From NCBI GenBank assembly GCA_034336665.1, contig JAPFBE010000003.1:60245352-60309351 (forward strand): a stretch of DNA of 64,000 bases, in the 5' to 3' direction. Shown here one piece after another: positions 37,801 through 49,800 of this stretch. The translations under genes were made by a program, and so were the position numbers. A model generated the notes under the pieces. The model had not been told where the DNA came from. It did no database searches and saw only the letters and a list, made by a program, of their open reading frames with translations. The stretch is from Luscinia megarhynchos. Lineage: Eukaryota; Chordata; Aves; Passeriformes; Turdidae. Every line of letters begins with the position of its first letter. The stretch's first letter is position 1.

Positions 37801-40800
37801 AATAAAATTACATAGATAATTTTTACAAGGTGTAACTAAGATTTTTTGTTTACAACAACACTGAATTTTTTTACAAAGCAATAGTGTCTCCATATTATAC
37901 ACTTCTAACACCTTTTATTGTAAGGATTGATCTTTAAGCAATTCTTAGATCCAGAAAAACCATGCCTACTTAAAATGTTAGCAAATGTGAATGTTTACAC
38001 AAACATAGAAAACTCACATCTGAGAGAATAAGAAAACATACACAAAATATTTCTGATCTTCGGAATTCTGTCACCAACTAAAGATAATTTACACAACAGT
38101 AAAAATGACATAATATGACTAATATGGAGAAAAACACACTTCAAGTCTTTAGTCTCAGTAGAGGGGTGTTTTTCTTCTTATCAGCATTAAAAATAATTTG
38201 CAAGTATCTTTTTTCATGAAATATATAATGTCCTTAACTCCCAACTCCCTTCCACTCCAAAAACTCCAGAGATGACAAGAAGAGTGGGAGTTAAAAAGCC
38301 ACACCTGTACAACATATCTTCAAAAATCTCACTGTTTCTGAGGAAACAAGCAGCCTGCATGTCTCTAAGATGACAACTCACACACAAACGAAACAGATGA
38401 CCTGGAATTAGCAGCAAAATTTCCAAAGCAGTCAATGTAAAATTCTGTCAGGGCTAGATATGACTGACAGAATACAAAAGACTTTCATGACTCTCTGTCT
38501 TTAAGCTAAGACTACATTTATTTTTCCCTGTGAAACCATTATTTTGAAACACAGGGTTACCAAAATTGGCTTGCATAGAACGCTATCAATGGAATGGAGA
38601 CAAAATATTTCAAATATCCTGCCTTGCTTCTAGTAGAAGGCAAATTTATCTTCCCTGCTTAACATTCCGTTGCACAACATTTGATACAAGCAGGCAATGA
38701 TGAGCAAAACACTGGATGCCATGCTTTAACCCAGCCAGCAACTAAATAGCACACAGCTGCATGCTTACCCTATACCCACCCCCAGCAGGGTGGGGAGGAG
38801 AATGGGAAAAAAGTAAAGTCTGTGGGTTGAGATAAGAACAGTATAAAAACTGAAATAAAGTAAAATATAATCCTGATGGTAACAATAACAGCAATGAAAA
38901 GGGAAATAAAAAGAGAGAGAAAAAGAAGAGAAACTGTGATGCACAACATACCTGCTCAGCTCAACTTATGCCTAGCCTGTCCTGAGCGGCAACGATGCTC
39001 CTGGCCAGCTCTCCCAGTTTATACACTGAACACGATGTTCTATGGTACAGAATACCTTTTTGACCAGTTCAGGTCAGCTGTCCTGAGGGAGCTGTCCCAC
39101 GCTCCCTCCCAGTGTTTTGTGCATCTGCTCACTGGCAGGGTTTGGGAAACCATGGTAAGCATTACTTAGCAATAATTAAAACATCTGTGTGTTATCAGTA
39201 TTATTCTCATGCTAAATCCAAAACGCAGCACTGCAGTAGCTACTAGAAATAAAATTAACTCTATCCCAGGTGAAACCAGGACACTGGAGTAAGTTAAAAA
39301 ACAGGGAAGAATACAGAAGAGGTATTTTGCAGACTCTGTACTACTGCTCCAGGAGGAACTCTCTTCCCTATGAAGAATCCAGTACAGTAAAAATGTTCAT
39401 CAATGGCATCTACCATAAAACATTCCAGTGTTGTTCCAGCTGAACTGAGTCACCACAAAAGCCAAATGTTTGGCTTACAGCTCTTTGGATTGCTGAATGG
39501 ATGAGTATTAATTTGCTTGTTTTATGAGCATGCAGAAATATGTACGACATCTGGAACTTCACCCACCCTTCAACAGAGGTGCAGAAAATAAGAATGCCTT
39601 GCTTTCCATTGTACAAACATGGGACTTACCTGAGCTTACACTCTTGCAGGCCAAAATAAGGAGCCTAATTAATTTCTAATGAGTGGTAAAACATTTTTTT
39701 CAAAGCCTCAAGAGCTAAGAGATACAATACCTTCCCTAAAGCTTCCTGCAAGAAGCTCTGTACAGCCAGTTTAGCCAGTTGTGACTGCTTCTCAAGAAAG
39801 ATGTGCAGAACCAGAACCTGTGTATCACTTTACTCATTCTAGAATGGAGAAACCTTGCCCTTTTACCATCTCAAATATAAAAGATTTTTCAATGTTCCAC
39901 TTTCTAAAAAGGGGAAGGTTAGGGCAGAAGAAAGTTCCTGCAGGCTCACAGGCTGACTGTATCTCATACCAGACTTCTGAAGTTCTACTTAAAAAAACAT
40001 TTGAGAGGAACTGATAAACAGAAACTTCTCCTGTGACTTGTGTTCTTGATGTGACAGGTACTACCCTCAACGTTGTAACTTGGGAAAAAAAAAAGTCTCA
40101 GAGCCCAAGTGTTTGAGGCACAAACATATTCACAACAGACACATAAACAAGTAGTCAATCCAAGAGAGGAAGTTTTCAAACTAGAACTATTGAAGAATTG
40201 CCCTCCCACCTGCGAGAGGGTGAGAAGTTATGTTTGTGAGTGGTTGACTTGGCTGGAGCTCGGGAGGTTTGCCTTCGCCTTGCAGCAGGCGGTGAGTACT
40301 CCCTGGAAGGGGAAGAGTTACTGCCAGAGTGATCTGCAGGACTAGGAGAGCGCTTCTGTCTACGGGAGCTTTCCGATGGATCCCTAGGAAACATCAACAA
40401 CAGCTTGTTTAACAGGGCTAAGATGGCATAGCACATTTCTAAGAAGCTGCAAACACCTCCAAGACAGAATCTGTGATTACTATATTAAGAGCTATGTCAT
40501 ACAACTATTTGTTCCACCTATGATTTCACATATGAAATTACCTTAAGCTAGCAAAACTCAAGAACGCAAGATATGCAGTAAATTTCTTGCTACACTGGAC
40601 TGTAAAAACTAGAACATGGTAAAACCAAGAAGACTTTCTTGTCATTTTACCTAACATTTCATGTAGTGGTAAAACAAAATTCTTACCAATGGAGAAATAT
40701 TTTGCTACCTTATCAAAAATTTCTGTAATATCAGAACTTCATTTAAGCAGCGTCAAGCTCAGATACATTTTTAAAAGCTAATCCCAGAAGCAAGTGGGTG

Positions 40801-43800
40801 AAAGTAATCTGTCAAAACCTTCAACTATTTCACTGACTGTACCTCACAGAGATTTGACATTACAACTTCATTTTTATTATGTAGAGAAAAAAAAGAGACA
40901 AAAATCCAATAGTGAAATAAGGCTGTAGTCATGACAGCAATACCTGTTTATAGTACAGTAAGACAAGTACTGTCTTGATCCTTTCAGCACTACCTAGAAT
41001 GTTCTTTCCTGCTCCTTACGACTTCCTCCCAGTAATGGACTATGCAACCATGAGGGAAATAAAATACTTTGAAGTAAGTATGGTGGAATTTATTTAATCA
41101 GTTAAAAATTATTCACTGCTCTTCCAATCCTTAGTCTGCTATGCCAGTTACAAAGACATAACATGTATCCTATTTTCATCAAGAAAATACAGGACATAAA
41201 AATGCAGATCATGTATCTTTCAGCTTAAGTGGACATGTATGGTCCAGGAAATTACAGAATAGTCACAGCAGTCCACCGTTTTTTTAATATATAAATATGT
41301 ATATATGCAAAAGTGAAACAATTCTAAAATGTCAGTAGTCTTTGACTACTTCAAAAATATTTTAACCTACTGAAGGTTAGGGAGAGTTTAAATGCACACT
41401 ACCAACTTATAAAGACATTAGTCCTCTAAGCTTTCAAAAAAGCATGTAATCAGAGTAGTGAATGATTTCAATAAAGATTTTGGCAAACAACCTGTTCCAC
41501 TGGTGAAGATCCAAATTCTTGAGAGGTAATGAAACCTTTCAGAGGGGCATTTTACAAACTAAGTAAATTATGAAATTAAAACCTACCAATCTATTAGTTA
41601 TAGTTTAATCAATTCATCTATATAATACACTGAAAATACTTCATTAAGTACTGAAAAGGTTGTTGGCAAAGTAATACCACCCTTATTATTCAGTGTTCTT
41701 TAAAAGATAACTTTAAAAGCAAGGTTACAGTTAAAAGCTAGTAATACAACATAACTTACCTCTGCTTCTCTTTTTTCTCCTTGTGCCTTTCAAAGTCACG
41801 CCCTCTATCTTTCACCTCCCTTGCCTTTTCTTCTGAACGTTCTTTTGCTTTATGTTTTTCTTTGTGTTTTTTCCCCAGGGGAGTTTCCTCTTGTACTGGA
41901 GGAGGAGGGCTGGGGGTACGAGGACCTTTCTTTTTGCTCTGGTTACTTTTAGAACTCCTAGAGAGACATTAACAGGAGGGGGGAGGGGGGGAGGTATAAA
42001 AAGGAAGAGTTGACAACTATTTCAAACAATGGTTTCTCAGACGTTGTCAGGAAAGTTATAACATAAAAGGCCTTGAAGCTTTTAGGATGGGATTTACCAA
42101 CTCCCTTAGCAAGCACCATTCAGTATCAGAACTTGACAGAAAGGTGAATAGAGATGGTAAAATTTTATGTTGAGTTCTTCAATTTATAGCCTTTTTTCTG
42201 AAGGAAGTGAACAAAAATAGGAATTCCTATTGTTCAGGCTGAACCATTTTCAATGATAAAATGCCCTTACATGAACTGTGTACATCAGAAGACAAAAACT
42301 GTACAATACCTTGTCTGTTTAGGCTCCCATTTCTACAATGCAATACCCCAATCATAAACATGAAATTACTTGAACTACTCATGTTTTCAATGACAGGATG
42401 AAGCATCTAAACTTTCTTGAATATGCATCTCACAATATGAAATAGTATGTATTTTCCACATAATTTACCACTAAGATAAATCCTATCAAATAGGTATCAC
42501 TGCATATGTCAGCATACCAGCATAGGCTATACCATTCCTGTAGCAGAAACAATGTTGCTCTGCCCATATTTTAATGGGGATTTTAACAAACAGGTTAGAT
42601 AGAGGATTTTAGCAAACACAGATGTGTCTGGCTACACTGCTGCTTTCCTATCTAAAAGCTGCAAACAACAATTCAAAATATCTTGTGGCCAGCAAGAACT
42701 TTAGAAGTAGGTTTTGAAGATTGACTTTGGTGGCACAGTACCCACACAGTTAAAATTCCATAAGATTTTTACATATTTTTTCCTTAATTCTTCCCTGCCC
42801 CCCACATCCCTCACTTCCTATTCTCTCCTGAATTCTGAGAAATTCCCTGCCTTTAAAGTCACACATAATATCATGAACAGTAATATGCAATACCAATAGA
42901 ATGTGCAGTTGGTCTAATTTTAAACACCAGTTTAGAGAGGCTGCTTCACAGGCTGAAGCATTTCAAACAAAAGTGTTTTCCACTTTCCAATGGTTTATAT
43001 TTTCTCACCACCTCACAAAGATCTGCTTGTAAACCATGAAAATACTCAACTTACAACTACATCCATATAATATTTTCTGCATAACATGATTCACAATGCA
43101 CAATCTAGAGATCCTCTCCTAAACTTATATAATCAAGGGCACTGAATGGAGGGAAAATGGAAAACACTATTTATGAAAACTCAAGAAATGAACGTAAATG
43201 TGGTTCTCTGTTCTCACTCTCTTGCAAAATGCATCAACATACTGACCTCTGCTGCTCCAAAAGTGGTGAAGAGACAGTAGAAGCTTTCTTGTCTTTCTTA
43301 CTAGCTGAAGATGATGATTTTGGACTGGATCTTCGTTTTGGAGATTTGCTAGACTTTCGTGGTGATGGTGATGGCGATAATTTAGATCTAACCACCTCTG
43401 GAGAAATCTTGAGGGAAAGAATATAATTAAACAATAAGATTTTGATGCTCAAAAGTGTAACTGTATTCCGATACGTGTGTCAAATAAGTAAATTCAACAA
43501 GTGAGAATGAGAGCCATGCACATCTCTACTTCAACCTCACCACATTGTTTGCAAAGAACACCATAAAAGGAAGACAACAGATGAAGAGTGGAGGAAGAGA
43601 AGGTGATGTACTCTACAATACATTACAAAAACCATAACTTAAAGTTTAGAATCAGTATGCTCACAATTAACACTCACATTTGTCTGAAAGACATCCTTAG
43701 AGGATTTTTTTTTACTCTTTCCCAGAATTTTAGAGTTTCTAACACCTACAGCTTTGTCTCTGTCACTCTACTCTGTTACTACAAGGCAAGCTGAAAAATG

Positions 43801-46800
43801 AGACTGGGAAATGCCTTGTGTTTTCTTTTACGTATCTTTTCTGTTACAGATATTACTAGTTTTGTATTACTAAAATACATTAAATCCTACTAATTTAATA
43901 GCTGACTTCACAGAGGAGAAAACTTGGTCACTGTGCTGGATGAGTGATCAGATACTCGCTTCTAGTACTCAAGTCACATACTAATTATATAGGTGCCAGA
44001 TTTTTATTATCATGTAACACAATGGTGCACTTTTAGCCCAAAAACTTTAAGTCTTCTGGGAAACAATCAGAAGCCTATGAAGTGGCTGATGACTTGTCTT
44101 TTTTATTTCACATTTACATAATACAAACCTCTTTTTTAATTACTATTTCTTCTCGTTTCTCCATGTTTTCCTGTTCCAATTTCATGAGTTCTCTCTGAAT
44201 CTTTTGGCGCTTCATTTCCAAAGACAGCTCATGATCATAATCATAATTAACATCTCCATTATCAGAGTCTTTATTTGAAGAAAAAAAGAGGGAAGTGGAT
44301 TAGTAGACAATTTCTTATGAAAAACATAACAATAACATTTAGCATACTAGATGCCAATCACAAATATTTCCATTACTTTTAAGCAAAATTCCAAAGAAGG
44401 AATGAATGCCAGATTTCTTCTCCAATTATGTGTGCAAACCTGAAGCAATTTCAGTTAGTTCCTGAAGTTGAACCTGAAGCTCAACTCTTAAATCTTATTA
44501 AAAAGAACATCTTAACGTCTTTCATGGACATTCATCTGAGGTAGTAAAGGAAACACAGTAAACCACTTATTTATATTTAAATAACAAAAGAAATTAAAAC
44601 TGTGTGTCTTCACAAGAAGCAAAAATATGTACAGCACTACTTAACTGAGGAACTCACATGAAACAGATTCATATAGTAATGCACAATACTAGAGGGGTTT
44701 ATTTACTACAGCATCTTACAAATCAATTTATACACTTAATTACATGAAAACACTGATTTTAAAATAAGAGTTCTGAATGAACCCTTTCATTGGATAAACA
44801 CACACTTCAAGAGTTTACATCTGATTTTACAGCATTATCACTGTTTGGTTTCTGCATTAGAAAAAGTGCTATTTCTCTCACTTTTTCATTGTCATGGACA
44901 GATAATATCTTATGCTCCCAACCTGGCAACTGAAATCTTACTGAAAATTGAGTTTACGTACTCTGTTTATACTAATTTCGTTTAGGGTTATTAAGTCTAA
45001 TACTCAAAAGGCATTTTGGAAAAATATCTGTCAGAGAAAAGACAACTTCATTAAAAAAGTTATTAGTTTACACTCCCTTCCTACATACACGAACTATATA
45101 AAAGGTTCTTTCATTAACTAAACTCAGTCTATAAATCGCCTTCATGTCTCATGAATGCATGGGAACAGCTCAGAGAAAGATGCAGTTCCTAACAGCATAA
45201 GTTCTTTCCCAGTCTATCCATCTTCTTATAGAGCACTGAGTAGAAATTAACAGACAGCAATTCTCCTTCATCCATATACTGACAATTGACACTATCATGA
45301 AAAAAAAGCTGAATTCTCAAGATGAAAATCTCAGTGTCTAATACTTAAGACATTCATACCACATGTTTATATAGACCTTGTGGTTTCTACTCCAAACCTT
45401 TTTGAGTCAGGCTTTATTTCCATGTATACATGTCAATTTTCATGATCAATTTTTTTTAGAAGTGTGTAAAAAAAAAGTCTACAAAAGAGTGAATATATAT
45501 AATGACTACTTTTCCACTCCACAATACATTCCATTTATTGTGCTTAAGACGCAGCATAGGAGGAGCTGCAACACTTTCAGCAAACAGTATTCAAAAACTC
45601 TGCAGTTATTGACATTTCCAAGGAGCTCCATCCTACAACTTGCAGTGAACTTCACTGCAAATACGCTCATTAGATCTGAATTCCCTCAGACGGGATCAGA
45701 ATTGCCATTCTTTTCTTGCAATGTTGTCACTACTTCTGAAACACAGACGCTTAGAAAACTACAGAAACACCACAGTTCAGTAGAAGCTCCTGCAACACCA
45801 CAATCAGGCGAACTTGGTCTCTAACAAAAGTGAAACTCAGGAGAGAAGAAAATTGCCCACACCAACAGTGAAACCACCTAGTAAGCACTAAAAAAACCTC
45901 CAAACCTAAAAACTCCCATCCACCAACTCATACAGAAGTGACTACAGAAGTTATTGCGAGACACTTAGCATTTCAAGTATTTTTAGAACATAAATATTTC
46001 ACCAATGTCCTATTTTATCTGTTGTTATTCTAATGAAGACCTTGTTAATGACAATTTACACCATTACAAATTATGCAACAAAAATGGCTGACTTTTGAAT
46101 TCAAAGGAGTTACACTTCCTTATCAGACTGACAAGTTCCAAAATTACTTTAAGATGCAATTTGGATTCATCTAGTGACCTTAATGTGAAAGATTAGACTT
46201 TACCTATGGAGTAGACTATACCTAAATTCCTTGTTGCCTGAGTAGCCAAAAAAGAAAATAAAAAGCCTGTGTTTTTAAAGCTAGTTGATTTAACCACTGT
46301 AGCAGTCCAACTCAGGTAACTTGTTAGCACTCCTCAAAAAAAATTAATGGCTACTGCATTCTAAGAAAGTATTCTGCTTAGAAACCAAATCTTGAAGCAT
46401 TCCACTTGACAGACAGCCCAGAAATCTCACAGTTCTTTGAGGCATCAGGGGGTTGTCAGTTCCTTATACGTACCTTCTCTATTTGTTTCCCAATCCCCAT
46501 TTTCCTCTTCGCTTTCTGGTGTTCGCTCCTTTGTAATTTTGATATCCTCCTTTTCTCTATGTCTTCCTCGTGAAGACTCTTTCTATAAAGGGAAAAATGC
46601 CACATTAGAGTAAACAACTTTATTTTAAAAGCAGCCTGAAGAAGCAGGTGTATTTTACATGGTATTTTGGCTGGGGTTTTTTCATAGCACAAAAAGCCTT
46701 TTCCCCTTTAGCCTGTTAAACAAATACCTTCCTAAACAAGCAGAGATTCCACAAGCTACATGTTCTAATGCAATTTCATATAATCAGAATGTAAATAGCA

Positions 46801-49800
46801 GATGAAGAAAAGAGAAGAAAGGATTCATAAAATGAGAAGGCTTAACGGCAGGGCAAGAGTCAAGCACACATTAGAGAATAAAGTTTAAAACAGGCACTAA
46901 AAGAAGATATTAAGTTCTAAAGACCAGAAGTTTAATGAACATTTAAAGAGTGTAATTTTAACAGTCTGAGCAAGAATTCTCAGCTGTAAATAAGAATATT
47001 TATAAGCAAGGCAGATGAGCCTCAGAAGTGGAACCATTTAACTCTTCAGAAGATAAAGAATGTGGAGAGGGAGGAGACAGTAAAATGAATAAATCCAGAG
47101 ACCCCTGGCTGGCAGAAGGGGAAAAAATTCTAAAGCAACACAATTGAATTAAGTTCCATTAGCTTTGTGTTTGACTTGCACTGTCTCAAGACAAGCCTAA
47201 CTACTGCAGTAGCACCCATTTCCCATGTGGCAGATGGTCCTGTGAACACTTAAGCAAGCCAGAGTCATCTTTACAAGAAAAAAGATAATTTCAGGTCAAT
47301 TGATGCTGTGCTGCTCCTATGCCCCTTCCAGCATAAAGCTAAATAGTTTCGCCTCTGCATCTGCTGAAGCAACAGTCACTAAATTATCTACCTGGGCTCA
47401 AGTGGAATACAGGACAAAGTTTCTTCACTACTAGCAAAAGACAAAAATTCAAGCTTAGAAGTATCTCAGGTTAATTTATTAAACAGGAAACCAGAACAGC
47501 AAAGTCCATCCCATAGCCCTGTTGTTCTCACCTCACATAGCGCCCTCTTTTATTTTTCGGGGGATTCTTTCATGTTGATATGTGGGAAAAACATTAAGAA
47601 AATGAGATGCCTTAGAATTGCACTAGCTATTCCCTATCAAGACCTAGATCTTGATTTAATTTAAAACCTTAACATCACCTTAGAAACACTTTATGGAAGC
47701 AACATAAAATTGCAGACAGTTACCCAAAAGATGAGTGAAATTCAACTGCTTCTTTTTATTCAGTAACAATGTTAAAAACTTATCTCTAGTTTAATGATGT
47801 AAATCTCTAAAATGATGCGGAAGGTCATAATTTACTGAGTCATGTTGGTTGCTGACATCCACTGCAGACAAACCTACAATCCACTACACTGTCTCAACAT
47901 GTACTAAAGGCATTCAGTCTAAGAGCCAGAATTCTACTATGCCCCAAAGCAAGTTACTTTAAAAGAAAATTACTCTAATGAGATCTAAAAATCTCTAAGT
48001 ATAACAAGCCTTCTCTGCTACCTTTCTTTTCTTGTATAACACTGTTCTTATTTTTCTAGCCCATCCTCCATGAAGGCCACATCTGTTCCACTGAGCTGTA
48101 TACTTCTGCTATATACTTCAACTAAGTCCTACAACATAAACTAACAAAACCATAATCTCTTAAATATTAGTTTAGAATAGAAACTAGAATACTAGTTTCT
48201 ATTAATTCGACACTGCCTATTACTAGCAAACTGAAATATGAACACTAGGACAACCTCTCTATACCAATTGAAAAAAACCTCTCAAAGACAATTCATCAAA
48301 TAACTTGTCATCAAAGAACGTGCAGCAAGTCAATGCTTCAAGTCCAATTTAATAACCCATGTTAATAATACTACACAACCTGTATGTATCATGCCTACCT
48401 CCTCAAACTTACAAGCCAATACCAGCATCTTGAAAGAGCATGTATTTTCTCCTTTCAGGGGAAAGATTCGGTAGTGACAATCATACCTCTACAGAAGAAC
48501 TGAGAACAAAAACATCTATCAAACTGAAATATGGAATATAGGGGAAGCATGGTATTTTACACTAATGTTGTTTAGCTGTCAAGGAAAAAGATTTTGACAA
48601 CACTGCATCTTGGGAAAAAAAAATCAGTTTAGAAATTGAGTATTATTTTTTCCTGGGGCATGCAAATCAAGAATTTAAGTTACAGTGGTTTAGAACACAT
48701 ACTTAATTTTTCTCACTGAAAAATCTTCAACATATTCCTTTTATTTTACTTGTTACATATGTATCACATTTGATTCCCTCATACTATGGGAATGAAATAC
48801 TTCCTTCATATCCTTACAGACTTTTTTTGCCCCTCCCTCAACAAGCCAAGAATAACGTAAGTTAAGCTCCTAAAAGCCAATAGCACGTCTTTCACTCGTA
48901 GTTGAAGATGCTGTATACCCACTTAAGTCACTCTTGTTAACTATGTCTCTGCAGACGCTGAAAAATGCCACTTACGAGATGAGAAACATTACACTTTCAT
49001 AATTACTTATTTCTTTAATTACTAAAAAAATTATTGTAGCTTGTCCTAAGAGGAAACAACTATTTAGTAGATTTTGTCTACACTGTTTTCAGGTACATGC
49101 TCACAGCTAAACATAGGTGTTGGACAGATGTTTAGTTTCATGCTGATGTTCAGGAGAGATGCCACACAAGAAAGGGAAAAACAGATGACATTATTGCTGA
49201 CTTCGGTGAGATTTTATTTAATTTAATGTCTATTCAGGTTGAAGATCTATATCCCATGTGATCTGCACTCTACAGCCCAAGACTTGATGCCTACTTGAAT
49301 AAATTTCTCACTACTGCCAGAAAAGCCTGGCCAAGCACAAAACGACTCATCCAATCTGTAAAACACGCTTCTAGCCAAGAAGTGTTACTTTGTCAACACC
49401 AATGGAAAGAATAGAAGACTCATACAACCTACAATTTTTGCATTGCAGAATACTCGGTTTCAACCTTATCAGGTTGCACACATACATGCAGCAGCAAAAT
49501 AAACCCATTCCAAAGCACAGGCTCCTTAAACCTACAGCAATCTATGTGTACTACAGCTACAACCTTTTGGGCAGGCACAGTACTGCTGTGATCTAGGTAC
49601 AATATCTTTATAGTGTAAACTACTACCATGCTACAGAAACATAAGAAAATGAATCTGAAGTTCCTCTGATATTAAGAGGTATTTGTTTCCATTTCAGAGA
49701 TGGAAGGCAACGCTGAGTCCTATTTCCAGTGGAAATAGTTAAAAACGACAGTGACAAAACCCACAGATATGAAACAAGTGATACACATTCCTTACAAAAA

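Larger units (their letters stand above)
37433..40209 (-). other. ZC3H13: ZC3H13 intron between coding exons 8 and 9 (hosts the solo LTR)
   Basis: 2.78 kb; the solo LTR occupies 38717-39283, and the remainder is AT-rich with no recognised feature. The intron lies directly after the possible cassette exon 8. Confidence 0.8.
40384..43246 (-). other. ZC3H13: ZC3H13 introns flanking coding exon 7
   Basis: Introns 40384-41759 and 41958-43246 around exon 7. Plain AT-rich sequence, apart from the C-rich tract just upstream of the exon 7 acceptor. Confidence 0.75.

Noticed and set aside
45378..45824. 148-codon plus-strand frame in the intron between exons 4 and 5
   Set aside because: No recognisable domain, no composition bias typical of coding sequence, and no splice or promoter context; plausible by chance in 6 frames over 64 kb.
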